NCBI GenBank assembly: GCA_032173965.1
Contig: JAVUNC010000004.1
Span: 23,351,001 to 23,415,000 of the forward strand
Direction: 5' to 3'
Origin: Sitta carolinensis
Lineage: Eukaryota; Chordata; Aves; Passeriformes; Sittidae
Length of the DNA stretch: 64,000 nt
The position numbers and the translations under genes are program-made. Below are positions 31,291 through 45,600 of this stretch, piece by piece (the first letter of the stretch is position 1; the number at the start of each line of letters is the position of its first letter). Under the pieces are notes generated by a model. The model searched no databases. It was not told the DNA's origin and saw nothing but the letters and a program-made list of their open reading frames with translations.

Positions 31291-33597
31291 CTAAAAAAGG
31301 CACTCTCCCTATTTCTAGCCTAGGAAGACTCTTGGGTATCTTATACCCATTTGATTTGTGTCATACACTTAAAATAGCTCATTTTCCTTCATGAAAATTC
31401 GAATCTACTGATGTGATGCCTGTGGTTACATTCCTTCTCAATATTGTTCCTGTTAAACATCTGTTTTGCAGAACTTTTCCATTTCTCTGACCATCCCAGT
31501 AACTCTTCTGTACAGCGGATCTTTTAAAATCAGTTTTCTTGAGAGCTGATGTATTCATCAAAAGGAAGTCCTACCAGAGACTCATCCTCCCATGCTAGCC
31601 CATTCCTCCTACTAAAAATGGGCTAATTAGCAAATAAGAGATTCCCCCCCTTTTTTTTTTTCTTCACAGTAGCAGCTTTAAGTTGTTGAAGAGATGATTT
31701 GCGATGTATCTTCCTTCTCTTCTGTCATGTCCAACTAGAACTCCCATGGGAACAGCTGAAATTCTGTTACTGGTACCTAAGGGGAATTTACAGTAATCCC
31801 ATTTCTTACTCCAGCCATCAAGGTAGTTGCTGTAAGAAATGTAATCTTTCCTGGCACTGACAGTACTTTCTGATGTTGTCATCTCCATTGTTGCAAATAG
31901 TCCTGGTTTTTATACCAAGGTTTCTCCTAAAACGTTATTAATGAGCTCCTTTCTGGCTGAAAGCACTGAGACAAACCATCTGCTCATCAGTTTGACCTTG
32001 TTTATCCATGGATCCTGTTGCTGGTCACCACACCCTCTAGTTTATGTAATAATTTCCAAGATTAAAAGTACTACCTATTCCAGAGGAATGGAAGATCTAT
32101 TTCCTTTGTCTACACAGTATTTTTTTTTTTATTAAAAACCAATATGGGTCAATCAGATGTGATTACTTGCAGAAAAGCATGGCTCCATTTTCTCCCACTT
32201 TTTTTTTACTTCCTTTTACTCATTCCTCCCATTTATTCTGAAATCTGTCAACATACTGAAATCAGACTATAAAGACTACCATCTACCAGAGACTTTTTAC
32301 ATTCCTCTTGTAGAAAACATAGTATCTACATTATATATCATTGAAATGCAAGACACGTAAATCTCTTTCCTCCTCCACATCCTGGTTTGACTGCCTTAAA
32401 CATAATACACTTTATTTTTTAACTGGACCTTTGTTGCTCTTTTCCCTCCTTTCTGTTGGATATTATTTTAGTACCTTTGACTTAAAAACAAATGCGTCTG
32501 GTATGGTCATGTCATGGGAGGCCCTGGGGACTCCAGCTTCCCCTGCTCATACAAATGTGTTCTACCAAAACTGAGAAACATAGACCTTGTTTTGTATGTC
32601 CATCTAATTAAAGTAAACAAATTAAAAACTGAAAACAGAATCAAATCAAATTTTTAAATCAGTTCGTGAAACATCCTGATGATCACAACTAATCACTTTT
32701 GTGGGTGCAGTAATTCTTGGCAAGAGGATGACAGTGACAATGTGAGTTAATCCTCTGTACCAATACAATTTGAGCAGCATTTCTCTACTAGATCTCTATC
32801 AGTATTTCATCATTCCCTGCATTGCCTCAAAGGGATTCCCTGCAGAACCCACACACTTCAAATAATTTGGCCTCTGATTTTATTTATACTTCTTTTCAGC
32901 ATCCATCTTACTTTTACATCTCTTTTTTGAATAATGCATATGTTTTAACAACATACATTCCAGTCACATAAAAGAAACACACATTTTATCAACTTAAACT
33001 CAAGACAGCTACCAAATATCAAGGCAGAGGCAACTCCTAGAATAGCTCTCTATGAGGTTTGGGGCTTTTGTTACCCCAGTTTTGGGGATGTAAGTCCTAT
33101 CATAAGCTCCAACGCTTACTTAGTATCTCTCTTGCATCAAGTAAAATGCACAATCAACCACAAAGAGTTCCAGAATTGTTCTCTGCTTTTCCTCTCCCTA
33201 CCAACTCAAGAATCCCAGTTCCTGAGTGATCCCAGTCCCATAGGTGGCTTGCACATTCATGACACAGCACTCTATGTCTTTACAGCAGAATCACCCTAAA
33301 AAGCTGCTTTCTGGCATTTGAGCTTACTTATCCCACTCACAGCTAAACAAAAGACTAACATTTCATCACTGAGACTGTAGAGCCTGAGTGCAGGGATAGA
33401 TTTGGTCAGCTCACAAACTGCACGACATCTTAACCTAATTGTGGTTTGGTCATTCTCTGCAAATAACTGTACTATTTTGTTCTCCTTGGCCACCTTTACC
33501 TGAAACCTCTCCATCCTGTTAGCAGCAGCTCATCTTTTTTCGACTTTCTTGCCTTTACAACACCAACAGTACTTTCTGAGGACAACTTTGTGTGATC
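31291..33597. other. Intergenic sequence, nothing recognised
   Basis: AT-rich sequence downstream of ELOVL5 with homopolymer runs (for example C then T at 31646-31662). No gene or named repeat supported. Confidence 0.5.
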
Positions 33598-33715
33598 AGG
33601 GAATTGAAGCACCCAAAGGTTTTTACTTGCCCCAGGTCAGGTGATGCACTGGAAGCTGAGCCAAGTGGACAGACCCAAGGCTCTTGGTCCATCAATTATG
33701 GCAAGATGATGTCTG
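33598..33715 (-). mobile_element. MIR/CORE-SINE-like relic (tentative)
   Basis: The plus strand contains 'ttgaagcacccaaaggtttt', 'acttgccccaggtcaggtga' and 'tcttggtcca', the order expected for the reverse complement of a MIR-type SINE core and its flank. Highly diverged, so tentative. Confidence 0.4.
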
Positions 33716-34377
33716 ATCTAACCCATCCAGCTCTCAGACACTTTTCAGTTGCTGCTGAGAGTGTAGAAGAGCATCCAGGAGCCACGGTTTTTGCCACACA
33801 GGTGTAGATGCTGCTAATGTTTCTAATCTCCCGCCAGTTTTGGACAAAGTCACTGGGTTTTGTCACCATGTGCCATTAACATTGAAGGCAACGTTTGCAG
33901 TGCAGCAGCCCCATCTCTGCTGGCTCACACAGGGAGGCTACATTGGTGCTGTGGCTTCTGCCTTCTAGGTACTTCCTGGAGACTTGGCTTAACATCCAAA
34001 GAACTGCATCTTACTGAGCCCTGCTTAGAACAACACACAATTTCATAGTTGAACTGGGATGTGAAGGAAAGGAAACTGTCTTAGCAACCACCTCAGGCAT
34101 TCAGAGCAACCACCCTTCCAGAGGAGACCAAAACAGTATGAAACCTCTGAGCCTTTCACATGAAGTGTAAACCCATTTCCCTGGTCTGTGTTTTTTGTGT
34201 TAAGAGCCTGCAAGGGAAAAGACAGCCAGCTATATAAATAGCTCTGTTTTACCAAGTCCATCACCAGCCTGTCTGGGGCTGTTGCGATGTACTGATTAAA
34301 CACTCAAATCAAAGAGGGTTCCAAAACAATCACCTAAGGGCAAGGGGATGTATAAGGAAATTGCAAAAATGTTCCCA

Positions 34378-34442
34378 TTTTGGAGAGAGGTATTATCCCC
34401 ATTTTACAGACAGGACAGCTGAGGCAGGAAGTCCCTCTCAGT
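34378..34442 (-). mobile_element. MIR-like SINE fragment, minus orientation
   Basis: 'tattatccccattttacaga' followed by 'caggacagctgaggcaggaa' is the reverse complement of the best-conserved MIR segment. This is an ancient amniote SINE remnant. Confidence 0.6.
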
Positions 34443-34789
34443 CACGGTAAGCTTTGCTCCTGGCACTCACCATCCTGAGCTATTGGGGCTGCTCTGCATT
34501 CAGTGAGTCAGTAATCCCAGCGAGAGTTAAATCCATCACACAGACCAGTATTTCTACAGCCAGGCAAGGGAACAGTGTTTAGTAACTGCCAAAGGTCTCT
34601 GTAAAGAATTTGTTGCCAAATTTCTGGTACAATCAATGTCCCTGAATATCTGCAGCTGTTCTTCCCTCACAGTGGCTCCTCCTTGGCCTGACATAGGATG
34701 GGGCAATGCATTAAATCTGTATAAACATGCAGAATTCAGGCAGAGATCATCAAAAGTGTTTTAATGATTAAACCATGTCAAACATTAAC

Positions 34790-36494
34790 AATGAATGATG
34801 AGCCAAGAGTTTATTTCTAGCACATTTAGACAGCCTACTCTGAATGTTATAGCTGCTGTACTGAGCTATGTAAAGACCTTGCAAACCAGTACCTAGAAAT
34901 GAAGACACACGCACAAGCTTTGAAAATGTAAACATAACAGACAGAGTCTCCTTCAAAACAAGGAATGAAAACCCACAAGGCTAGTGAGAGAACTTATTAA
35001 TTCCTTAAGAGATGTGCAAAAATTTTAAAAAATATTTTAAAACAATTAAACGTGTTAAAACTGGCATTTATATAAATATCAAAAAATCAAATAGTTAAAC
35101 TTGAGCAATGACCAGCAGGATGCCTTGCACAATTCAATTTTTTAGCGCTTAATGGACTCCAACATACTAGAATATCAGCAACAGATACCGGCTTTGCAAC
35201 TGGCTCCTCATATGTGCAAGACAGCATTTTACAAGGAGTAACTTTAACCAGCACTCAAACCAAATCCTTAGATAACAAGCCAAAACATGACCAGTGATAT
35301 ACGCAACTCACATTACAGAAACAGACATTTCCAGCACATTTCAGTAACATTTAAAAAACATTAGCTATGACTTAAACTGTTTTAACTTGCTTGTCTGGGG
35401 AAAAAAAAAAAATCTTTGTGTTAGGCACATTTTGAAAGTGAACATATGCTACATGAAGAACAGTTCAGATACCAACTTAAATACAGACAATTCCATCAGA
35501 AAAGCATCTTTCTGGCTCCACTTTTAAATACACTTTTGGATATGTCACAGATTTAAACACTAGCTCCTAAAATAGGGATATGGCTATGGTAATAACACTT
35601 GAAACTGCCAGTTTCATATTAAAAACCACTCTTCATTTAGCATTTAAGAATTCTCAGAAATAAGAAAGAGAAAAAAAGGAAAAAAAGTAAATAGATGGTT
35701 CCACCCTGTATATACATTATATTTTAGAGACAATATTTAAATCTTACTCAACTGTGTAAGCGCCAATTACTTTTATGTTAGTAATGTACTTCAAATAAAA
35801 AAATAAGATCTATTAAAAAGGTAAAATAACTTTTCCATCTGTTTTGTGACTGCGGAGTCAATTAAAGCCAAATATACAAAACTAAATGTGCCATTTCTAA
35901 TTTCACTGTATTGAGTAAGAGATACATAGCATTGTGTATCACATACACAACAGTAAAATGATCAATGGATTATTCTAAATGACTTTTTAATAAAAAGTCA
36001 ATCAAACAAAAAGTCGAAACATACCCTAATTTTTAAACCAGTAATAGCTTTGGGCCCTGCTTTTTAATTTAAGGCATGTGTGTTTATCTACTGAAACCAG
36101 CATAATACAAATTACCTCTACAATCACATGCATGATCTATAGTTAAAAAAAATGGAGGTTTAGATTACAGTGTTTTCAAATTGTGAATCATAATTCAGCA
36201 CCTATCATAATGACTAGTAAGGCAACAGCAGTGTCGGATAATATGATAATACTCCCTTCCATAGTCTATAGCAGGGTCAGTGACAGCCCAGAATTACTTT
36301 TAAACTTTAACCTACTTTTATGTTCTGTATACAGTTTCTAGGGTGTTTGCACTGGTTAAGTCCTACATAAATCACACTATTCTAGGCAGGAATAGTTACA
36401 GTAGCCATTAGAGTATTAGTGCACAACTCTCATTGTGCTTACAATCAGATGATTTTGTTGTTGGGGTTATCAAAATGGTTTTTCAGTTTGGTCT
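34790..36494 (-). other. ELOVL5: ELOVL5 3' untranslated region (predicted)
   Basis: About 1.7 kb of AT-rich sequence between the ELOVL5 stop codon and the first well-placed distal poly(A) signal. It holds few repeats and no other gene, and its length resembles that of mammalian ELOVL5 3'UTRs. The end is inferred from the poly(A) signal, not from transcripts. Confidence 0.6.
34810..34815 (-). terminator. ELOVL5: Probable ELOVL5 poly(A) signal
   Basis: TTTATT on the plus strand is AATAAA on the minus strand. A weaker ATTAAA lies on the same strand at 34760-34765. Cleavage would fall near 34790 or 34740. Confidence 0.55.
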
Positions 36495-36626
36495 TCAATC
36501 CTTCCTTTGTTTCCTTTGTTTCACATTGTTCTCAAGGGAAGAAAAGCTGTTTGTGTACCCGTTCGCAATGGCCGTGGAGCCATTCTGATACTCTTTCCTC
36601 CTCGAGGATGCCTTCTTGTTGTAAGT
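36495..36626 (-). CDS. ELOVL5: ELOVL5 coding exon 7 (last)
   Basis: Encodes residues 253-295, beginning [17 protein letters not shown] and ending KQRKQRKD, then TGA at 36495-36497. This is the cytosolic tail: basic at the start, Ser/Asn-rich in the middle, and basic again at the end, as in other ELOVL5 proteins. It follows acceptor catgtattctag in phase 0. Confidence 0.95.
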   Translation of the reverse strand, partial: TYNKKASSRRKEYQNGSTAIANGYTNSFSSLENNVKQRKQRKD

Positions 36627-39600
36627 CTAGAATACATGGAAGACACGTGGTTTTGCTTAATTAGATATAAATAACCACTTCCTCACAGTAACTCTAGAAA
36701 CACAAAAGTAAACTTGCATTCATCATTTTTAAAGACCTTATGCCAGTGCTGTCTAACAAGCTCCACCACTTTTTGTGTATGAGACTATACTATGCCTTTC
36801 ATTCATCACTGTGAGAGGAGTAGTTCACTTGAAAAGAAAAAGGCTTGGCAGTCTGATGGTAGTGTTATACTAACAGTATATTAGAAACAAGGGAAACAAT
36901 TTTATGAGCAGACTTTTGGATAAGACTATACTCAAAATGACATGTGAGGAAGGAGGTTTGAGGCACTGCAGGTGACAGTACCTTGTACAAAGCCAGAACA
37001 AGAGGTAGGTAAGCAACAAAAGTGAGGGAACTACAGAGATAGAAATGCAATGGGAATTTCCAATGGCTAACACAAGAATTAAAAACTAACAGAATGAGGG
37101 AGACTGTCTAAGAAAATTACAGATAGTAAAATACACATTAATTTTTTTCAAAGGGGCTCAGCTGCCTGACAAAAGCACATTTCCCCAAATGTCTGTGTGA
37201 AAGGAATTTAAACAATTAAAATATGATCAAAATTGACAAAGAAAATCAAATAATATCTGAAATATACTAAAATGTTTAATTAGCATGTTCATATGCAGCA
37301 AGTGATAGAAATCATGGGACTGATTTTAAGAAGTACCAGAAGAACAGACAGGGAAGCCTGCTGTGTTTCCCCATGAATCATTCTCACCAGAACCAAAATG
37401 TCCAAATCTCTCAAATGACATTTGAAACATATAACAGAGTTTGCTTGTTTGGAGGCAGCAGGCTGTTGGTTTGATTTTCTGCAGACAGTACTACAGAATC
37501 TTCTGTAGATAGTAGTTGTACATCTTTGTACAGAACCCAATTATGAACTGCTCAGAATAACACATACCAAGTCTGGATCTGTTCAAACATGAAATCAGAT
37601 TTGTAGAAACACAACTAAACCAAATAATTTTCCATATGGAAACACAAACAAATGCCTGTAGGAGTGAACAAGATCCAGATTTCTGCATGTTGTGAGTTTA
37701 GGAAGTTTCCCTGAATAAAAAAAAACAAGCATTCCCCCTTGTAAAAGCAGAAATGAACAACTCCCTCGGGTGCTTCACAGGTTCACATGCTGCTGGCTTA
37801 TTTCAGACTGGAAACTTGTGTCTTACATAAAGCTCTTCCTCTCCCTTACCTGCAGTTAAAATTTCAGTAAGCCATTTTTTTGTATCACTCAAGCTTACTG
37901 AAATTGCTAAGCATTCTGAATTATGGGTACAAAACATCAGAAGATTTGATAGTAGAGGATAGATCAAGTGTAGTACTTCAAGAACATATGCACATTAGTG
38001 AAGGATAGCAAAAGGACATTTCAAGCATATCTTTCTGCAACAGCTTTCCAGTGAGATATAGCCAGCAGAAGGAGTTGATGCATGTTACTTTTACCTGAAT
38101 ATAGAAATTTGTGAAGAGGATAATCAAAGAAATCATGTAAGAAATCTGAAAATACAGCCACCCCTGAGGAAATGCACATGGCCAAACAACACCACAGCTG
38201 GTCTGGAAGATTGTCAAGACAAACTGAATCTGGGGAGAAAAAACAAAAATAAGAGAAATTAAGCACATTAATGGAAGGAGGAAAAAAAAAAAAAAAAAAC
38301 ATGAGAGACCAAAATCTCAACATTTCTTTCCAGAACAAGTAAAAAGCATGTAATTGTGTGTTTGGCAAGTGTTTTCTCTGTAAACCTGAGTCAGCAGACA
38401 TTCCCATTGTGGTGTCCTGTTAAGTGTGTTAATACATATTTTTCTATTTTAGAACATTAGAGTAGCTTAACACAGAATTGATATATAAATATGCCAAGGA
38501 AGAAAGATTACCTTCTTCCTAGTGAGAATTCATTGGGATTTGACTTTACCATCCTAATGAAATAGATCTGCATCTCACTGCTTCAGCTGCAGAAGACCTG
38601 GGGTCACTTGGTCTACACACAGACCCCTGCAATCCCTTCCCCCAGTCAGAAACTGTCTGACATATGGCTCTAGTGGAAGAATTTTTGGGGTAAAGGCTCC
38701 AGGGAAGCTGGGGAGCCAGGGAGGAAGATGAGGGTCCGATTATTTTTAATTATCTCTTTTGGAAAAACAGAATTTGTGCTTATGTGATGCAGAGGGCCTT
38801 AGGCAAAATTCATCCTCACATAAAGGCTACCAGATTAGGGAATGTTTATTTAAAAAGGGAAAGACTGTTTGTTCTGCTCTGCTATTTTGCTGCCCTAGCA
38901 GCTATGCAGAGCAGGCAAGGAAGTGAAAGCAGCTATGACAATAGCCAGGGGAGCAACCGAAGCACTGAGACACTGCACTCTGCAGCACTTGAGCAACCAG
39001 GATGAATAATGGAGCCTAAATCTGGAAAGAAAAACAAGCAATCCTCAAACCAAAACAATCCCCTCAAGCCTCCCATGAAAATAATGAGCCCTCAGCTACA
39101 ATACTTAGCCATCTTTCAGGAAGAACAGTGCAAAAAAACCCATGTTGAGAACCAACATTGTGAATTGCTGGCAGTAAATGTTATTAATCATCACCAGAAA
39201 ATGTTATTAAAATTATTCACAGCTCTGTGAAAGTGGAGGGGAAGAATATAACAAAATTATTTGTCTCTAGGTTTCAGTTTCCCCCCCTACAAAATGGGGA
39301 ACCGAGAACACTCAAGCACATTTCCTTGTGGTGTTCTGATGTGTTGTACACATTGAAACCTGGTTCTCATGCAGTATCACTACAGCATGTGCTATATTAC
39401 TTAATTTCACTGCTCTTATCAGCTCCAGCAGACAGTGGTCAGACTTCATCATCGCACACACATGAAACAATGCAAACAAATACAAGGAGTCCACACAGAA
39501 TTACAAGAGAAAAAATCCACCCACTTAAAGTAAAAAGCGAGGAGAAATATTGAATAGTTTTTAATAAACCATTTGCAACTGCATGCAAAAATAGGACAGA

Positions 39601-42600
39601 AAAGGCATTGTCCCTCAGAACTAGAATGGCCCTTGTTAGCTGTGGACAGCCATTGCACTCGGTTTCTGTCTGTCCCAGCCTGATCAACCAAGCACAGGGA
39701 AGAGCAGGCTAGCTCAAGAGAGCTTGGAAGAAAAGCTTCCTCCCTGGCTACTAAGTCCCAAAAATCCCAGCACTGTGACTCCCAAATGCACCTAGCCACA
39801 AAACATGGTGGGGGATAGAAAGATCCCACAGACCTCAGCACTGATTCACATACAGCCCCAGACCCCAGCTCCCCACTGTCCTGAGAAGAGAGAACAGACA
39901 TGAAGAAGCCGGATATCTAATGTGATGTAGGCACTTGAAGATGTAGAGGTACTAGCTCTCATTCCCTCTTCTTCTATCCCCTGCAAAAATTTCCTGACTT
40001 GGTAAAGACAAGAGTCATCATGAATACAAGAGACTGCTGAAGCACTGAAGAGTAAATCACTCACCAGCTGCCCCTGAGTGATGTACTTCTTCCACCACAG
40101 ATAAGGACGCATTGCTGGAACAGCAGACAATCCGTAGTAGGAGTACATGAGGACATGGATAAAGCTGTTCAGTGTGGCACCAAAGTAAGCTTAAAAAAGG
40201 ACAAGGGAAAAAGAAAGTACAGTGCATTACAAGGAAGGAACATGCTGTTTCATGGAACCTACAAAAATAACAAGTTCAAAATGTTACTATTTAAAATATT
40301 TCTCTTAGAAGAAAAGCAAGAGCGTTCTTTTTTTACCCTGTTTTTTATTCTGCCTACCCAACGAAGTAGCTGAGCTGCTTTGCAGCTTTTGTGCTTTATG
40401 CCAGCCTTCTGGTTTTGTTTCCTCAAGTTACTCTTTTTCACATCTACATTATGGTTTCTCAAGGGAACTGAGGAAACTGATAAAAAGGAGGAATGCTCAC
40501 ATACCAAACAATCAATAGCTTCACCCATCTACTTTTACGTTGATTTCACTTCCCTCCAGGCAGGAGGCAGTTTTTTCATTTATAACCAAAAGCTTCAGAT
40601 ACCTTCAAAAAGTACAAGTTAGCTATTTTATTTGTCCTTGTTTACAGCATCTTTAGTCATTAAAAAAACTTCTAGCTTAACACTGAACTGCACAGAACTG
40701 CGATGACACAACAGAACATAAAGCTTGGAAGAAGAAAAACACATTACTAGAAACAGCACAAAAGTGTTTTCAAGATCACATGAGGACAAGATAGATTGTA
40801 AGTCATGCAGTTTTGACTGCTGTATGAACAAGAATTGACTTCCTTGGAGGATATGTTTCCAGATGCAGACTTTTTAGAAGTTCACTATTACTCACCGTTG
40901 TGCTGACAACACAAAACAAATACAAGTTTCTATGCTGTTTGGCTCAGAGAGCAGTCTCCTATGGAATGCAGCCTCTTGGTCTACACTGCCAGTAGCTCAC
41001 ATCCATTGCATTTGAAAAAGGTTTCTCTTGAATGGAGTGTTTAACAAAGCCAGTATCTATAAGCTGCACATCCTAACCACAGCTAAACCATGCTAATGCA
41101 GTTAGGAATCTAGATGCCAGTTAAGTGCAATGAAAGTAAAGAATTAAAGCCAGATTGCCAAACATAGCAGGATTTAGACAATCTTCCACTTAAGACTCAT
41201 TTGCTCATGTTCATTAGTGCTCAGGGGACAAGATTTTAATTGAAATAAATATGTTATGGACAGTGGTATAATGAGACTAAATTAAGAAAGTCATATCTCA
41301 AGTGAACTTTACAGATACAAGGACAAGAGTCACTTTTAGCTGTTTTACAGCTGAAACTGTTACCCAAAAAGCATAAACAACAGCGAAGGCAAGGGGCAGG
41401 GGGTTGAGACTTCATAACCTGAAGCTGTGGTTCGGCAATTGATTCCAATATTTAGATGAACCAAAACTTATAAATGTGTAAAAACTCAAGACTGGATCCA
41501 TCTTGGATTCCCTCTGGGTATAGCCCTAGCCAGGCTCTTGCACTGCCTGGGGGTGTATCCTTTTGGGGCCTTTCAATAAATTTTATTCCTTTTGCTCTGT
41601 CTAGTCTCTGTTCCAGGTCAGCCTTTCTAGGTATCAAAACAAGCTTCTCGTTTGACTTGGAAAAGAGTATCGGTTCATCAAAGGGTCTGTAACTAAAGCA
41701 AAAATAGAGAAAGCAAGGTTGATGGGTATCTACCTGGGCTAATGCATATGAGAGACGTCACACTGCCACACAAATTCTTCACACTACATAGACATTCCTT
41801 TCATAGAGACTGTGCTAGCAGCTTCATTCCTGCAACCATCTACAATAGTTGCAATTCAGCAAAGCAGCTTAATATGGTACAGAACAAGTCCTTCAGCTGA
41901 AGCTACCAGAGATGTTTTGTTTGATCAAAAGACCACCAAAACAAAGCCCCTGTTGCAGATGTTCCCCCACCATAACCTCCTACTTACAGTGACCACAAGG
42001 CACCCAGTTCATAACAAACCACCAGATGTTCAGCATTGTTGCGTGGTGGTAGACATGCAGAACAGTGATCTGATGATTATTTTTCCTCAAAATGAAAAAG
42101 AAGGTATCCATGAACTCAATGAGTTTGGAGAAATAGTACCACCAGAGGACACGTATGATCTGGAAAGGAGGAAAAGAAGCACTTTAGAAGCACTGCACAT
42201 TGTGGGGGCTTTCAGCTCTTATGTTATCTGAGTAACTAAAATCCAGATTCTGTCCTGCACTATTTGGATGGAAGACACTGCTGGGATCTTCTGTAATACT
42301 TCTGACTCCGGTTTCTCCATAGGAGCTCCAGGTACCAATCTATAGCTACAGCTGAAAACAGGATGACAAAGCTTCATGAGGCTACTGATGTGCACCTGGG
42401 TTGTCCGTGGAGAAATAAGAAAATACTTAACCAGATCTGGTGCTGCAGTGCTCTCTGTCAAGGAGAGGTCAGAAGAGTGACCAGAAGAAATCATCACTAC
42501 ATCTCAGAAAGAGAAGGGCAGTCTCAACACAGAGTGGTTGGATACAGTCTGAGGACCAGGTCCTCATTTTCTGATCTGGGGACACTTGAAAATTTGCACT

Positions 42601-45600
42601 TAATTACTCACAAAAATACCAATCCTGAATACATCATAGATTAACTATTATGTCTGACAGTGCATTGTCCATTGTACTGTAAAAGGGGGAAAAAGCTTAT
42701 AGTTTAAGCAAAATGTGCATAATTGATATTGTTCTGCTCTCCACAGTAATTTGGTAATTTGAAACATTACCAGCTCTAAATCTGGATTATGGTACCTTCA
42801 TATCAGCCTCTCCTCCACTGTGTGTATCTTGACAGAAGAAGTTGTATCCTCCTTCCACCACTCCCGTCACCAGCTGAGCAAATAAAAAAAAATAAGTGTG
42901 TTATTTAGGGACAAGGCTGAACTCCATGGCACCTGCAAACCTCCACAGGGGCTCTGCCCAGACATCCAGTGTCAAGAGAATCCTGGGCACCTGAGGGTGG
43001 CATCAGGTTGAATTCAAGTTCCAAGCAGCGATTGAATCATAGTGAAGAGTTAATTGGGGTATACCAGAATAAAAATAGGAGGTAACATTTTATCTGCACT
43101 TATCCCACACAGTGTGAGCATTTTTGGTTATATTCCACACAGATTCTCAAGAAATCTCCTCCTTTGCTGATGATCTCATTGTTAGAGAAAGCAAATAAAC
43201 AAAGTTCAGTAAATACATTTTTCTTCTGATTACTTTTGAGAAAAGTTACATCTTTAAGAAGTTTTACACTCAAGAGATGTGACTACAGTTTTTTCAACCA
43301 TGTGATGGAGCATATTTTCAGCTTTGCTTTCCTTAAGAGCTAACAACAGATATTTCACTGTACTGCCATTCTTCAAGATCTTTTAATTTGCTCATCCCAA
43401 GCACACTACATCCTTCCCTGTGTAAGTGACGTCCTCTGCAGGACATGCCACTGCCTGCCCAATTTCCTAGCATACCAAGTAACACCTCAAACATAAAAGA
43501 ACAGCTATTAAGAGTAATGACCAACAATCAGCCATGACAGATGACAAGGTGTTCACTGTGGAGGGGCTGGCTCAGATCTCTAGAGAAACAACATCCATGC
43601 TGGATGTTCTCACCCTTTCACAGATGGAAGGACAGGCTGAGTGCAGAATGGGAGAAGGGAGTACATGCAAGGACATAAACAAGATCCCCTTTAGTCTCTC
43701 AACAGAGGGATCATTGGACATCGTTTATAAAGATGTTATTCCTCTCGGGAATAGCAGGAGACGAGGAGTAACAACTTTAGGCAACTCCCAAGTGAAAAAA
43801 AATTGTTAGGTATCTCAAAAAAACATCTGAAAGGCAGAAGCAAGTTGTATGGTTTTGGCCTTATCTATCTGCAGAATAAAAAATAGGTTTGCAAAGCCAC
43901 AGTAGAGAAACTCCTTGTACTAAAAGTAATTTTAAAAGATTACTTGATTAAAGGACTACAATAACTGGAATGACTAAATGCTGCTCAGAACTGCGAACAG
44001 GAAGCTTATTTTAAAAGGTTCAATAAAAATTATCACTTAAATGATCTACCTTCCCCCAGTGTTATTTCTTTCATGCCTCATTTTCCCTCTAAATCAGCTT
44101 TTAAAATACGCAGTCAGCCTAGGTCATTATTTTTGACCTTCTGAGATAGAATTATTGCAGCAATTTAGGGAAAGAACGTACATCTAGTTGTATCATAACA
44201 TACAGACCTGGAAGTATCTCTTGTATTAGAGATAAATCAATAGCACCCTGCCACAGCAAGGGCAGGGCAGCCGTGCACATCAGCAACAGACCCAGGCACT
44301 TTCCCTACCCGAGCAACAACGGGAAGGCAGCCACGGAAGGACTCCTCTCCTGGCTGCACAGAGGACACCAGTTTAAAGTGGTACCTTGCTAAAGGCCCAT
44401 CTGTGCCCCAGAGCAAGCTTTGCACCAGGCCATTTTCAGGCCACTGTGTGGCCCTGCAAGTGCCTGTCAGTCCCTCAGACAGGAGACCACATTGTCCTGT
44501 TAAGAGCTTGCAGATGTTTTCATACAGTTCTCATAGTTCAAGAAAGTGTTAGGAATAGAAGGATAATCACATTGCTTATATTGTAATTAATTCAAACAAT
44601 GCCCATCATGAATGCTGCACTCCATAAGCTTTTTCCCAGTAAAGGAATCAACAGAGTGGATTCACATAGAGAATCCACAGAGCTTTTTCCTCCAAGCAGT
44701 ACAGGTTCACCACCTAAAGCATAATGCAACCAAAGGTGTCTCCATGCATCCCACCTCTCTAAAGGACAATGGCATCAGTGTGGCTATGAGCAGTGGCTTC
44801 AGCTTAACTTGAGTACTCCCTTGTTTACAAAAGAACATACTATTGTATATTAGAAACTGTAATACTTTCATAGCCCCAAAATGACATAAGCAAAGCAAGA
44901 TTTGTAGGGAAATGTCAGCATCTTTTATCATATAAATAGCTAGTATAGTTGTAAAAATAATTCCATTTCCCACTTCCCAGAAGAAACTAATTGGTAAAAA
45001 GCTGCTACAGCTGCCCACAAACTGCTGTTGCTGCCCACAAACCTTACTCAGTGCAACACACAACATGTAAATAATCTTTTTCCCCATTTAGCCAGCTGTT
45101 CCTTTGCTCTGCACGACTATTTCTTGCACCCACAATGCTTTCATCACATGCTGGAAAGCTTCAGAAAACAAAACCAAGAGATCACTCTGAAACATGACCA
45201 CAAATGACTCCATTATGCATGGGCGTACAGCCCCAGGGAGCTGCTTTCCTGCCACCAGAAAAGCGATAAGGGTGGGTCAGAAATTTCCAGCAGTGCATTT
45301 AAGTCCTTGCTCACACTTCTTGTGGTCTGCTCCCTGGACAGCCAGCATTTCCAAGACCTCCTTACACGACTGTACAGTAGGTCTGAAACTTGCCCAGAAA
45401 CAGAGCAGTGCCTCCTCTGTCAACACAGCCTTGAGGCAACCTTTCCCTCCTTGCCCACTATCTCTGGAAGTCCTTTATCTTCAGGCTGGCAGGAGTCCAG
45501 GCCTGCTGATGGCACTGCTGATGAACAACCACAGGCAAATCTTCTCTCAAGAAATTAACATGTCCAGAAAAGGCCAATTATAACCATTTGCACTTGAGTA

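Noticed and set aside
41812..42231. Plus-strand frame of 139 residues over ELOVL5 exon 4
   Set aside because: Antisense shadow of the exon with the HxxHH box.
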